Source of the DNA: Magnetococcales bacterium
Lineage (GTDB): Bacteria; Pseudomonadota; Magnetococcia; Magnetococcales; JADFYX01
Direction of reading: 5' to 3'
Length of the DNA stretch: 64,000 bases
NCBI GenBank assembly: GCA_015232365.1
Contig: JADFZU010000002.1
Location: 49,870 to 113,869, forward strand
Below the pieces are notes generated by a model that was given only the letters and a program-made list of their open reading frames with translations, was not told the origin of the DNA and did no database searches. A program made the translations under genes and the position numbers. How positions within the stretch are numbered: the stretch's first letter is position 1; each line of letters starts with the position of its first letter. Positions 33,544 to 42,927 of the stretch are shown piece by piece.

Positions 33544-36237
33544 ATGACGGAAAATAGGCTGGAGCCAGAACCACAACTTACAATTGATGACGCATATAAA
33601 CAGGCACTTGACCATTTCAACTCTGGACGCTACTCCCAAGCTGATCAACTCTGCACTGCAATTATTCAAGATACACCAAATCATATAGATGCCATTAATC
33701 TTCTTGGGATTATCGGCCAAAAAGTCAACCGTCATGATATAGCAATTGAGCTGTTTCAACGGGCTATTAATATTGATGGTGGCAGAGCTGTTTTACATTA
33801 CAACCTTGGAATCTCCCTGTATCTGCAGGGTCAAAGGGATAACTCAATAAGAGCTTTTAAAACAGCATTGGCATTGGAGCCTGGCAATAGTCAAATTGCC
33901 GGCTATCTTAACTCTATTATTAACTCTTCAGACCAAAACGGGGAGACAGAGAATAGAGCAGGCAGTGAGGAAAAAGCATTAAATCAAGCAGTCTCCCTGC
34001 ATCAATCTGGTCATTTGGACGAAGCAATAGACTGTTATCAAACTGCTTTGAATATTAATCCTGAAAATATCTCAGCTCTTTCAAACATGGGATTTGCTTT
34101 GCGTAGTAAAGGCAGGCTAGATGAGGCTGTAATCAGTTGCAGGAGAGCAATCTTAATTAAACCAGATTTTGCAGATGCCTACTCCAACCTTGGTAGTGCA
34201 CTTAAAGACCAGGGCAAACTGGATGAAGCTGTTGCCAGTTTTGAAAAAGCCATTGAAATTACACCGGACTCTGCGATTATCTGCTACAATCTTGGTAGTG
34301 CACTTAAAGACCAGGGCAAACTGGATGAAGCTGTTGCCAGTTTTGAAAAAGCTATTGAAATCAAACCAGATTTTGCAGTTGCCTACTCCAACCTTGGCAA
34401 TACCCTAAAAGAGCAAGGCAGACTCGATGAAGCTGTTGCCAGTTTCGAAAAAGCCATTGTAATTGCCCCAGATTCAGCAGTTGAATACTACAATCTTGGT
34501 GGTGTGTTAAAAAAGCAGGGAAGACTCGAGGAAGCTGTTGCCAGCCTCAAAAAAGCCGTTGCAATTAAAGGTGATTTTGCCGAAGCCTACGCCAACCTTG
34601 GCAACACCCTGAAAGAGCAAGGCAGACTCGATGAAGCTGTTGCCAGCTTCGAAAAAGCCATTGCAATTACCCCAGATTCAGAAGTTGAATATTACAATCT
34701 TGGTAGCGTCTTAATAGATCTAGGCAAGCAGAATGAAGCTATTGCCAGCTTTGAAAAAGCTATTGCAATTAAGGCTGATTTTGCCGAAGCCTACTCCAAT
34801 CTTGGGGTTGCCTTCCAAGAGCTGGGTCAGCTTGATAAAGCGGTTGTCAATCTGCAAAAAGCCATTACAATCAAGGCTGATTTTGCCGAAGCATATGCCA
34901 ATCTTGGTGTTGCCTTACAGTTTCAAGGCAAACTGGATGAAGCGGTAGCAAGTTATCAAAAAGCTATTGCAATAAGACCAGGTTTTGCCCAGGCACACAG
35001 TAATTTACTGATGGCAATGCAATATGGGAAATTTGATCAAGAACAAATATATAAGGAGAGCATCCGTTGGAATCAACAGCATGCTGTCCCGTTGGAGGAG
35101 CTGATCTCTCCGCATACCAATAGTGCCAACCCCAACCGTCTATTAAAGATTGGAATCGTCTCAGGTGATTTACGTTGTCACTCAATTGCCTTTTTCTTTG
35201 AACCATTCATTACCTACCATGATAGAAAATCTTTCGCTTTTTATTGCTACTCAAACAATTTTTCTGAAGATGAGGTGACTACCCGTTTGCAATCTTGCTC
35301 TGAAGGTTGGCGAAATATAACTGAATGGAGCGATGAGAAGGTTGTTAAAGCAGTTCGCCATGATGAAATTGATATTTTGATAGACCTTTCTGGCCACTCT
35401 GCCAATAATCGGCTTCTTGTTTTTGCGCAGAAGCCTGCCCCTATACAGATCAACTGGTTAGGCCATGCCAATACAACTGGCTTGAGCGCCATGGACTACC
35501 GTTTGACTGACCCAATAGCCGACCCTCCTGGTGTGGATGAAGAGTTGTACTCGGAACGTCTTATGAGGCTACCACAAGGGCTATATTGCTATCGCCCTCC
35601 GGATACAGCCCCGGCAGTAGCCCCATTTTCCAGCAACTCCGGGAGGGGAACTATCTTTGGTAGCTTCAACAACACCTCCAAGCTGACAGTTCAGACAATT
35701 AAGGCGTGGTCAACAATCTTGAAGCAGATTTCCGGGTCGACTCTGCTTCTTAAATATCAAGCTCTAAGTTGCGAAACAACCAAGGGTCAGTTTTTAGAGC
35801 TGTTTGAAAGGTTTGGCGTCGCTCATGAACAGATAAAAATGCTACCTAAAATACCAACTCTAGAGGAACATTTAAGCCTATATTCTCAAATTGACATCTG
35901 CCTTGACCCATTTCCATACAACGGTGCCACTACAACCTGTGAAGCGATGTGGATGGGTGTGCCGCTGATTGTATTACGAGGGGATTACCATGCGGCACGG
36001 GTAGGGGCGAGTTTGCTGACACAGGTTGGTATGGAGTCATTGATTGCAGAGAGTGAGTCTGAATATTGCAAAATAGCTGTTGATCTGGCTGCCGACAAGA
36101 AACGTCTAACAGAGTTGCATAAATCACTGAGGAATAGAATGATCAACTCACCACTTTGTGACCAGAAAGGTTTTGCTAAAAGCTTGGAGACTCTTTTGCG
36201 TAGTTCGTGGGTAGAGTGGTGTAGTAGAGGGGCTTAG
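33544..36237 (+). CDS. TPR protein with SPINDLY/O-GlcNAc-transferase-like C-terminal domain
   Basis: 897 aa. Residues about 10-490 are tandem 34-residue TPRs (A.A..NLG..L..QG.LDEAVASFEKAI). The C-terminal GT41 catalytic half runs from LLKIGIVSGDLRCHSIAFF through LIDLSGHSANNRLLVFAQKP and INWLGHANTTGLSAMDYRLTD to LDPFPYNGATTTCEAMWMGVP. This is the bacterial Glyco_transf_41 architecture that O-glycosylates proteins such as flagellin, adhesins or other surface proteins; donor and target are unknown here. Several TPR units are nearly identical at DNA level, showing recent expansion. It lies next to a divergently oriented radical SAM gene and is followed by a GC-rich hairpin. Confidence 0.92.
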   Translation: MTENRLEPEPQLTIDDAYKQALDHFNSGRYSQADQLCTAIIQDTPNHIDAINLLGIIGQKVNRHDIAIELFQRAINIDGGRAVLHYNLGISLYLQGQRDNSIRAFKTALALEPGNSQIAGYLNSIINSSDQNGETENRAGSEEKALNQAVSLHQSGHLDEAIDCYQTALNINPENISALSNMGFALRSKGRLDEAVISCRRAILIKPDFADAYSNLGSALKDQGKLDEAVASFEKAIEITPDSAIICYNLGSALKDQGKLDEAVASFEKAIEIKPDFAVAYSNLGNTLKEQGRLDEAVASFEKAIVIAPDSAVEYYNLGGVLKKQGRLEEAVASLKKAVAIKGDFAEAYANLGNTLKEQGRLDEAVASFEKAIAITPDSEVEYYNLGSVLIDLGKQNEAIASFEKAIAIKADFAEAYSNLGVAFQELGQLDKAVVNLQKAITIKADFAEAYANLGVALQFQGKLDEAVASYQKAIAIRPGFAQAHSNLLMAMQYGKFDQEQIYKESIRWNQQHAVPLEELISPHTNSANPNRLLKIGIVSGDLRCHSIAFFFEPFITYHDRKSFAFYCYSNNFSEDEVTTRLQSCSEGWRNITEWSDEKVVKAVRHDEIDILIDLSGHSANNRLLVFAQKPAPIQINWLGHANTTGLSAMDYRLTDPIADPPGVDEELYSERLMRLPQGLYCYRPPDTAPAVAPFSSNSGRGTIFGSFNNTSKLTVQTIKAWSTILKQISGSTLLLKYQALSCETTKGQFLELFERFGVAHEQIKMLPKIPTLEEHLSLYSQIDICLDPFPYNGATTTCEAMWMGVPLIVLRGDYHAARVGASLLTQVGMESLIAESESEYCKIAVDLAADKKRLTELHKSLRNRMINSPLCDQKGFAKSLETLLRSSWVEWCSRGA
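34189..34708 (+). repeat. Recently duplicated TPR coding units (102- and 204-bp periods)
   Basis: A stretch of about 70 bp starting CTTGGTAGTGCACTTAAAGA occurs at 34189 and again at 34291, exactly 102 bp apart, with about one mismatch. A two-repeat block starting AACCTTGGCAATACCC near 34390 recurs near 34594, 204 bp away, with few changes. Both periods are multiples of one 34-codon TPR, so copy changes keep the frame. Confidence 0.85.
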
Positions 36238-36261
36238 CACCAAACCCCCGCAGTAGTAAGT

Positions 36262-36319
36262 CATTGGATTGGTTTGGGAAGGGGGCGTTGCCATTCCCAA
36301 TATGGTTTTGGGCAACGCC
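36262..36319 (+). repeat. GC-rich hairpin repeat, copy 3
   Basis: It starts about 25 bp after the stop of the TPR/SPINDLY gene, reading ATTGGATTGGTTTGGGAAGG and ending GGGCAACGCC just before the stop of the convergent radical SAM gene. The preceding CCCCCGCAGTAGTAAGTC segment matches part of the copy near 57430. Confidence 0.6.
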
Positions 36320-36324
36320 AAAAT

Positions 36325-38412
36325 TTATTCATCAACCTGCAGCTGTTCAACTGGAAAATAAAATTTTCCACCCTTGCGCCCATACCAGACCACCTCTCTG
36401 GAAAACTTGACCGGGTCCTGGCCCCACTGTGAACCGGTCAAAACCCGATAGCGAAACCTGCCAGACTGGAAAGGGACCGGATTGGAAAAAAGAGTTCCCT
36501 GAACATACTCAAGAAAGTTAAAACCTACTTCAATAACCAGATTGTCCACACGGTCATAGCGTTTTAAAATACTCTTTTGAAACAGAATGAGATCTTCTAA
36601 AAGATTCTCTTCGACTAGAGAGATGCCGCTTCTATCAATTAACAGAGCAAGAAAACTGGATGCCTCTTCATAAAAGGTCTCTATGTTTCTGGATAGACGC
36701 AAGAACGAAGCCTCTTCAGTGGGCCAGTTAGCATCTGTAAAACCATCAATAAACTGATCAAACCCTCTGCCTGCCAGTATATTGTCTAATATTGTATCTA
36801 TAATTTTAAGCTCTTCTCCAAGCAAAGAGTCTGGGTTGTTCCTTGCGAATAGGGTAAGTGTTTCGTAAAAATCACGATAACTGATACCCAGATGACTATT
36901 TAGAATTATTGAGGTGTATTGCAGCATGCCAAGCACATGAAAACATTGCACAGTCCATGAGAATATATATACCCGTTTCCAGTCGGCAACAGGCATTGAG
37001 TTGGTCTGGTAGACAATGAGGTCGTTTTCCACGGGAAAACCAACTTCTGAAGTTCGGGATCTGTGTGCGAGAAAAATTGGTATTTTTACAGATTTAATCC
37101 CATGCTCTTTTTGATAGGCTGGTCTGGCAATATCTGAGTTTGGTAAAATACTACAGAAAAATATATTTATTCCATAATGTTGGCCGTTATCCAAAAGTTC
37201 TGCAACACCATCAAGAAAGGAGTCATAGCTCTCCCCTGGCAGACATAATACCAGCTCGGTAAAGGTGGGAATGCCGTGGAACATAAACTTTGCCTGAAGG
37301 CTGGCAAAACTTTCTGAATTGATGTTGGTGCGCTTGATATAGTTAAGGGTTTGCGAATTTAGGCTCTGGAGGCTGATTGAGATCCCTTTGTTAAGCCCCT
37401 CTTCATCAAGCTTTTTAGCAATATCCAAAACTTTTTCGTTGGTTTTTTTGGCAAAAGAGACCCGGAATTTTTCTGGAAAGCCGGTTTTTTTCTTTATATC
37501 CACCAACATTTGGGCAATTTCATAATCTCTGGGAAGAATCCCAAAGTTGGCATCGCAGCCAAAAAGAAAGGCGATGTTTTTCTCTCCAAACCAAGCGATC
37601 TCTTGTTGCAACCTCCCCATGCTGAAACGGCGTACTTTGGAGAGAGTATCACTGCCCCAGTCACAAAAAGTGCATCCATATGGGCAGCCCCGGTTGCTCT
37701 CCCACAGAGCCATCCAGCGAAATCCGGTCTCCCTGGTCATGAGGGAGTCAAAAACACCTGTAAGGTATGGTGAAGGAATCTCATCTAGATCTATAAATTT
37801 TTCTTGTCTTTTATTATGATAAACCTGCTCTGATTCCCGGTCATAAAAGGATAGCCCGGTAATGTTGGTAAAAGAGTCTCCACGGATAATAGCTGTTAGA
37901 ATATTGTAGAAAGTTGCCTCTCCTTCCTCATGGCAGGCAAAGTCAATATATGCGTGTTCTGCAAAGAAACCATCCATATTGTTTGGAATATGCGGGCCGC
38001 CGAAAACCAGGAAAATATTTGGGTTTTTTTTTCGCAGCTCTTTTGCTACAGCAATATTTAGCTGCCAATTCCACATATAACATGAGAAGGCAACCAGATC
38101 AGCAGAACCGATTCTATCAAGAATATCTGCTACAGAATCCCGTTTAAAAATAAAACCGCAAAACTCAACATTTTCTCTGATTTCTGTAAATTTTTCAGCG
38201 TAGGCCTGTAGAGTGCCAACGCTATAAGGCAAATTCACCTGGCCGCCATAATCGGTATTAATCTGAGCCATAATAACTTGCAGTTTACGGTTTTGTTGGC
38301 TGTTTTTAAGAAAAAAACCTGGTATGGGAGATTCAGTCGTAACCTGCATAACTTCAGCTTGTGCCTGTTGAGAGGATATTGGCTGCTGTTTATTCATTTT
38401 TATATCCGTCAT
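36325..38412 (-). CDS. B12-binding radical SAM protein (first of two)
   Basis: 695 aa. The N-terminal half (about residues 40-180) is a cobalamin-binding-like Rossmann domain with FGGPHIPNNMDGFF and DFACHEEGEATFYNIL. The radical SAM cluster is SNRGCPYGCTFCDWGSDT (CxxxCxxC binding the 4Fe-4S cluster). The C-terminal ~250 residues are an extra domain of unknown function, FRYRVLTGSQWGQD being near the end. Such enzymes methylate or rearrange unreactive carbons, often in antibiotic, lipid or glycan pathways; the substrate here is unknown. ATG at 38412 lacks a good ribosome-binding site, so M6 (38397) is a possible alternative. It is convergent with the SPINDLY gene and divergent from the second radical SAM gene. 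Confidence 0.9.
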   Translation of the reverse strand: MTDIKMNKQQPISSQQAQAEVMQVTTESPIPGFFLKNSQQNRKLQVIMAQINTDYGGQVNLPYSVGTLQAYAEKFTEIRENVEFCGFIFKRDSVADILDRIGSADLVAFSCYMWNWQLNIAVAKELRKKNPNIFLVFGGPHIPNNMDGFFAEHAYIDFACHEEGEATFYNILTAIIRGDSFTNITGLSFYDRESEQVYHNKRQEKFIDLDEIPSPYLTGVFDSLMTRETGFRWMALWESNRGCPYGCTFCDWGSDTLSKVRRFSMGRLQQEIAWFGEKNIAFLFGCDANFGILPRDYEIAQMLVDIKKKTGFPEKFRVSFAKKTNEKVLDIAKKLDEEGLNKGISISLQSLNSQTLNYIKRTNINSESFASLQAKFMFHGIPTFTELVLCLPGESYDSFLDGVAELLDNGQHYGINIFFCSILPNSDIARPAYQKEHGIKSVKIPIFLAHRSRTSEVGFPVENDLIVYQTNSMPVADWKRVYIFSWTVQCFHVLGMLQYTSIILNSHLGISYRDFYETLTLFARNNPDSLLGEELKIIDTILDNILAGRGFDQFIDGFTDANWPTEEASFLRLSRNIETFYEEASSFLALLIDRSGISLVEENLLEDLILFQKSILKRYDRVDNLVIEVGFNFLEYVQGTLFSNPVPFQSGRFRYRVLTGSQWGQDPVKFSREVVWYGRKGGKFYFPVEQLQVDE

Positions 38413-38489
38413 AAGGATGTAACAATATAGTTTAGTTATCTAGCTCTGATGTTGTACCATTTTTAGAGAGAGACTTCAGTGTCTAATCT

Positions 38490-38579
38490 ATGGCCAAGTG
38501 GCTAGACTTTCTCGAGAAAGGCAGCCCCAAGGAGAAGGCTATTCAACTGCTGGCTATTTTTCAATATTTGCGGTCATGA
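38490..38579 (+). CDS. Possible 29-residue ORF or gene remnant
   Basis: ATG opens MAKWLDFLEKGSPKEKAIQL and continues to a TGA at 38577-38579. The composition is protein-like (amphipathic helix) and the DNA includes a perfect 14-bp palindrome, CTTTCTCGAGAAAG, at 38507-38520. There is no ribosome-binding site I trust. It may be the 5' remnant of a lost gene. The rest of the 575-bp gap between the two radical SAM genes holds the MITE-like repeat and presumably both promoters. Confidence 0.25.
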   Translation: MAKWLDFLEKGSPKEKAIQLLAIFQYLRS

Positions 38580-38730
38580 CTAAACTAAAGTGTTATGTAG
38601 ACCTATGACTGGAAACTACACTGCCAAATTTTCTGGATTATATTTGGCGGATTTCCCCAAAAAACTCCTGTTAATATTTTAATAACTGTTTGCTCTTATT
38701 ATCTTTATGTGTGACTATATTTACCACTAT

Positions 38731-38891
38731 CCAGGTTCGGTAGTTGATGGCACATCACTGGCACAATCTCTTGATTCACCTGGCAAACCAGAAATAAGTC
38801 CTATCACCAACAAGGTGATTTCGATTTTTCCTGATTCACCAGATAAACCAATATGTTGTGCCTTTGATACGTGCACAACTGCTGAATCTGG
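38731..38891. mobile_element. MITE-like 161-bp repeat, copy 1
   Basis: Terminal inverted repeats of about 36 bp: the left end CCAGGTTCGGTAGTTG...CACATCACTGGCACAA pairs with the right end TTGTGCC...GCACAACTGCTGAATCTGG. The internal sequence matches the reverse complement of 60308-60472 over its whole length (for example CTGGCACAA, TGATTCACCTGG, AATATGTTG blocks). It does not encode a transposase. It lies upstream of the second radical SAM gene. Confidence 0.8.
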
Positions 38892-38987
38892 ATTATTGTT
38901 GCCAATTTGTTATCATTGATCAAGGTAGTGTTGTTCTAGTATTTGTGCAAAATTGCAGTCTTTTTTTGTAGGTAAAGGTGGAATAAA

Positions 38988-40571
38988 GTGAAGTCACTTT
39001 TGGTTAACCCGGATTTAGGATATCTCAGTGCAACTCCTTGGGGTATTCTGGCAATCGGTAGTTATATCAAACATATAAAGGGATATGAAATAGAGCTTCT
39101 TGATGGAAATGTTGAGGGTGAAGAGGGGCTGTTCCATAAAATACGCCAAAAACTGCCCACCCTGGACCTGTTGGGGATTAGTGCTTTCTCTTCCAACGCT
39201 CCTTTCGTTGTAAACCTTTGCAAGATGGTTAAAGAAGAGAACCGCAACTGCAAGATTATTCTTGGCGGCCCCCACGCCATTCTCTGTCCTGAAGAGACCA
39301 TTCACCACCCCAACATAGATTTTGTCGCCTATTCTGACGGTGAAGAGACTTTTGCCGGATTAATGGAGGAGATGGAGTCCGGCCGCCATGAATGGGAAAG
39401 AGTTCCTGGCCTGCTCTACCTGGATAACGGCTCAGTGGTACGAACAGTGCCACCGACTCCGGTTGAGCACTATCCGACGGACTACACTCTGCTTGATGAG
39501 AGAGTGCAGGCAACATTCAAAGGCAGTATGGACATTCTTGCTGGCCGGGGCTGCCCTTTTAAATGTACCTTCTGTTTTAATACCATTTCAGGTCAAAAAT
39601 GGCGGGGAAAACCCATAGAGATGCTTGGGGAAGAGATCAAAAGTGCCGTTGCGACCTACGACCCAAACCGTATCTATTTCCGAGATGAACTATTTTTCCA
39701 CGATAAAAAGCGCATTAAAGAGCTGATCGATTTTTATAAAAGCAACAATTTCAGATTTAAATGGCGGGCATCCATAAGAGCTACCGATTTTCGTAAAAAT
39801 ATTTTAAGTGATGAGATACTCTTTGAGCTGGCTGAGGCCGGGTGTGAGACCCTGAAGTTCGGCTTTGAAACAGCATCGGACCGGATGCTGAAAAAAATCA
39901 AGAAGGGGATTCAGCTAAAGGATATTATAAATACCAGCGAACGGTTTGCCAACCTCAACCGGGATAAAGACCGTATCCAGTTAAACTGCTCATGGATTGT
40001 CGGCTTTCCTGGAGAGACCTACGAGGAGATGTGCGCCACCATCAGCTTGGCTGGACAGATCCAGATGGATGTACCCAACACCCACATTATCGGACCACAA
40101 AATTTTCGTATATATCCAGGTGGAGAACTCTATAATACCGTCATTGAAGAGTATGATTATCGTGTTCCCCAATCTCTGGAGGGTTGGGCAGAACGCTACC
40201 TGAAGCCAGAGAATATGAACGGTTTTATCGACAAAGGGGTCCACTATCCATGGTTATCTCCAAAGGCTCATTTCATCTGTTCTAACGCTGATTTTTTTGT
40301 CGAATTCGCCTATAATAAGCGTTTCCGTTATATTGATGGTTACAAAAAAAGGCTTTTTGAGATTTTGCGGCCTCTGGTGCTGTTCCGGCTGCGGCACAAT
40401 TTTTTCGCCTTTCCCATAGATCTTAAATTAGCTTGTGCGATTTTGGATTTCTCGATCTGGACATTTTTGGAGAACTCCCCTCTGTATAGCCGCCTACAAG
40501 AGAACAGATTGTACAAGAGTTTCAAGCAGACGAGAGTTTTCCGCCGACTTGTAAACCCGTTTATTGGTTAA
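38988..40571 (+). CDS. B12-binding radical SAM protein (second of two)
   Basis: 527 aa, GTG start with AAGGTGGA upstream. The N-terminal cobalamin-binding-like domain has VNPDLGYLSATPWGILAIGS and ILGGPHAILCPEET; the radical SAM motif is AGRGCPFKCTFCFNTISG (CxxxCxxC), followed by YFRDELFFHDKKR and the barrel blocks LKFGFETASDRMLKKIKKG. The C-terminal ~130 residues form a helical tail. Close to the BchE/anaerobic magnesium-protoporphyrin cyclase-like and PhpK-like radical SAM subfamily in architecture, but the substrate is unknown. It is followed 56 bp later by the second TPR/SPINDLY gene in the same direction. Confidence 0.9.
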   Translation: MKSLLVNPDLGYLSATPWGILAIGSYIKHIKGYEIELLDGNVEGEEGLFHKIRQKLPTLDLLGISAFSSNAPFVVNLCKMVKEENRNCKIILGGPHAILCPEETIHHPNIDFVAYSDGEETFAGLMEEMESGRHEWERVPGLLYLDNGSVVRTVPPTPVEHYPTDYTLLDERVQATFKGSMDILAGRGCPFKCTFCFNTISGQKWRGKPIEMLGEEIKSAVATYDPNRIYFRDELFFHDKKRIKELIDFYKSNNFRFKWRASIRATDFRKNILSDEILFELAEAGCETLKFGFETASDRMLKKIKKGIQLKDIINTSERFANLNRDKDRIQLNCSWIVGFPGETYEEMCATISLAGQIQMDVPNTHIIGPQNFRIYPGGELYNTVIEEYDYRVPQSLEGWAERYLKPENMNGFIDKGVHYPWLSPKAHFICSNADFFVEFAYNKRFRYIDGYKKRLFEILRPLVLFRLRHNFFAFPIDLKLACAILDFSIWTFLENSPLYSRLQENRLYKSFKQTRVFRRLVNPFIG

Positions 40572-40627
40572 CCTGGATTTCAAGCCATTTTAAATTGAGC
40601 CATTATCAGTTTTGTATAGAATGATTT

Positions 40628-42829
40628 ATGAGCAAAAAGAGCACAGGTAATGTCTCAAAAAATTTAGATGCAAAAGCTCTGCATAACCTTGGTGCAGAAC
40701 TTATCAAGAGTGGAAAATATCTCGAAGCAAGCTCTTATTTCAAGAAATCTTTGGCATTAAACGACACTGCAGAAACTCAATGTGCTCTTGGTTATGCCCT
40801 GTTGAAACAGGGCAACCTGGAGCCGGCAATCCGCCACTTTAACAACTCAACTGCACTAAACGGTAAATATGAGGAGGCCTACAACAACCTTGGCATAGCT
40901 CTGACTATAAAAGGTGATCTTGGCAAGGCTATTGATTCTCTTGAAAAAGCCATCCACCTCAAACCAAACTACGCCCAGGCTTATAAAAATTTAGCTATTA
41001 TTTTTATAAAGCAGAAAAAATTCAGCTTTGCCATAGAAGCTCTACAAAAAGCAATCGCTATTATCCCAGATTATGTTGAAGCTTATCTACATTTTGGTGC
41101 AGCACTTAGATCCCAAGGAAGAGTTGGTGCAGCAATTGAATTATTCAATGATTTAATAAGAATAGAGCCGGGTTTTTTCGAAGCCCATATGGAGCTTGGC
41201 AACACCTTTCGTCGTCAGGGCAACCTTTCTCAAGCTATTACCTGTTACAAAAAAGCCATCTCAATAAACCCCGGGTATAGTAGTTCACACTACAATCTTG
41301 GCGTCATATTGCAAGAACAAGGGGATCTGGATGAGGCGGTTTTATGCTATAAAAAAACCCTCTCTCTAACCCCTGGTGATGCCAAAGCACTATGTAATCT
41401 TGGTGTAATTGCAAAAAAGAGGGGAGAGTTTGAAGAGGCGGTTTTATTCTATCGAAAAGCTCTAACCATCAATCCGGATTATGCCATCGCCCACAGCAAC
41501 CTTGGTAACATTTTTAAAGACCAGGGGAAGCTGCCAGAAGCAAGTAAATGCTACCAGAAAGCCCTGGCCATTGATCCCGGTTTTGTCGATGCCCACAACA
41601 ATCTGATTTTCTGCATCGATCTGTTCTCCCCTGTAGATTCAGATCTGTATCTAATTGAGCGAAAACGCTGGGCCAAACAACATGCAGAACCTCTTTTGGC
41701 AGGGTGGAAAAATTTCAACAACATAGCAACTTCTACACGAAAAATTCGCATTGGTTATGTAGGGGCCGATTTTAGAGAGCACTCAGCAGCCAACATATTT
41801 GGTCCGGCAATTTTGCAGCATGACTCCAAAAAGTTCCAAGTTTACTGTTATGCTGGCAACATAGATGAAGATTGGCTGACCGAAGAGTTCCGACAAAAAT
41901 CCAGCCAATGGCTGTCGACCGCTTATATGGATGATGCTGCACTGGCAACAAAAATCAGAAGCGATGAAATTGATATCCTGGTAGACCTTGCCGGTCATAG
42001 CGGAGGCAACCGTCTCTTGACCTTTGCCAGAAAACCGGCCCCAATCCAGATAACCGCCTGGGGTTATCCACACGGAACCTCCATGACTGCCATGGATTAT
42101 CTCTTTGCAGACTCAATTTTCATCCCTTTATCAGAACGCAGCAAATATTCAGAGCAGATTATTGATCTCTCATGTGTTATTCATCTAGATGAAAACATCC
42201 CTTTTCCAAAAGTAGAAAAACCCCCTGCCAAAGAGGCTGGAGAAGTTACCTTTGGCTCCTTCAACCGCCTGGAAAAACATAACCTTGTGGTTTTCTCATT
42301 GTGGGCAAAGATTCTGCTCAGATTGCCAAAATCAAAACTTTTGATTAAAACCGGTAAAACCAACTCCTCTCAGCAAAAGCAGGAGTTGGAAGCAATTTTT
42401 TCACAGTTGGGAATAGGTAAAGAGCGTTTGATTTTACAGGGAAAAACCTCTAAACAAGAACACCTGGAGGCCCATAACCAGATTGACATAATGTTGGACC
42501 CTTTTCCCCATAATGGTGGGATGACCACCCTGGAGTCGGTAAGGATGGGGGTCCCGGTCTTGACTTGTGAGAGCAAAACCCGCTGTCCAACCAGTGCCTC
42601 AATTTTACATGTTTTGGGGCTGGATGACTGGCGAGCCAGGGATGAAGCAGAGTATCTGGAGCTGGCGATTAAATTTGCCAAAGATATTGATAGCATAACA
42701 GCTCTAAAGCGGAAGCTGCCTAAACTTTTTGTTGAATCTGCTCTAGGAAATTCAAAACTATATGTTGCGGAAGTTGAGGCGGTCTATCGGCAGCTTTGGC
42801 AAAAATGGTGTGACGGTCAAAAAGGCTGA
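40628..42829 (+). CDS. Second TPR protein with SPINDLY/O-GlcNAc-transferase-like domain
   Basis: 733 aa. About nine to ten TPRs fill residues 10-330 (for example EEAYNNLGIALTIKGDLGKA, YSSSHYNLGVILQEQGDLDEA). The GT41 catalytic half follows: KIRIGYVGADFREHSAANI, ILVDLAGHSGGNRLLTFARK, ITAWGYPHGTSMTAMDYLFAD, FGSFNRLEKH and MLDPFPHNGGMTTLESVRMG. It is more diverged at DNA level between its TPR units than the 33544 paralogue. It lies downstream of a B12 radical SAM gene on the same strand, so the pair may be co-transcribed. Protein target unknown. Confidence 0.92.
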   Translation: MSKKSTGNVSKNLDAKALHNLGAELIKSGKYLEASSYFKKSLALNDTAETQCALGYALLKQGNLEPAIRHFNNSTALNGKYEEAYNNLGIALTIKGDLGKAIDSLEKAIHLKPNYAQAYKNLAIIFIKQKKFSFAIEALQKAIAIIPDYVEAYLHFGAALRSQGRVGAAIELFNDLIRIEPGFFEAHMELGNTFRRQGNLSQAITCYKKAISINPGYSSSHYNLGVILQEQGDLDEAVLCYKKTLSLTPGDAKALCNLGVIAKKRGEFEEAVLFYRKALTINPDYAIAHSNLGNIFKDQGKLPEASKCYQKALAIDPGFVDAHNNLIFCIDLFSPVDSDLYLIERKRWAKQHAEPLLAGWKNFNNIATSTRKIRIGYVGADFREHSAANIFGPAILQHDSKKFQVYCYAGNIDEDWLTEEFRQKSSQWLSTAYMDDAALATKIRSDEIDILVDLAGHSGGNRLLTFARKPAPIQITAWGYPHGTSMTAMDYLFADSIFIPLSERSKYSEQIIDLSCVIHLDENIPFPKVEKPPAKEAGEVTFGSFNRLEKHNLVVFSLWAKILLRLPKSKLLIKTGKTNSSQQKQELEAIFSQLGIGKERLILQGKTSKQEHLEAHNQIDIMLDPFPHNGGMTTLESVRMGVPVLTCESKTRCPTSASILHVLGLDDWRARDEAEYLELAIKFAKDIDSITALKRKLPKLFVESALGNSKLYVAEVEAVYRQLWQKWCDGQKG

Positions 42830-42880
42830 GTACATCCTGTATGTTGATTAAGCTCCTTATTTATAAACCATAAACTATTT

Positions 42881-42905
42881 TAGGCCAAAACTGCCTAGTT
42901 TTTTT
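42881..42905 (+). terminator. Possible terminator between convergent genes
   Basis: TAGGC pairs with GCCTA around a 7-nt loop and is followed by G and about eight T on the plus strand, 52 bp after the TPR/SPINDLY stop. The stem is short, so this is tentative. Confidence 0.4.
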
Positions 42906-42927
42906 GGTAGTTACACTAATTGAGAAG

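Noticed and set aside
34169..34948. Frame-shifted ORFs inside the TPR array
   Set aside because: They are shadows caused by the 102-bp repeat period of the SPINDLY-type gene.
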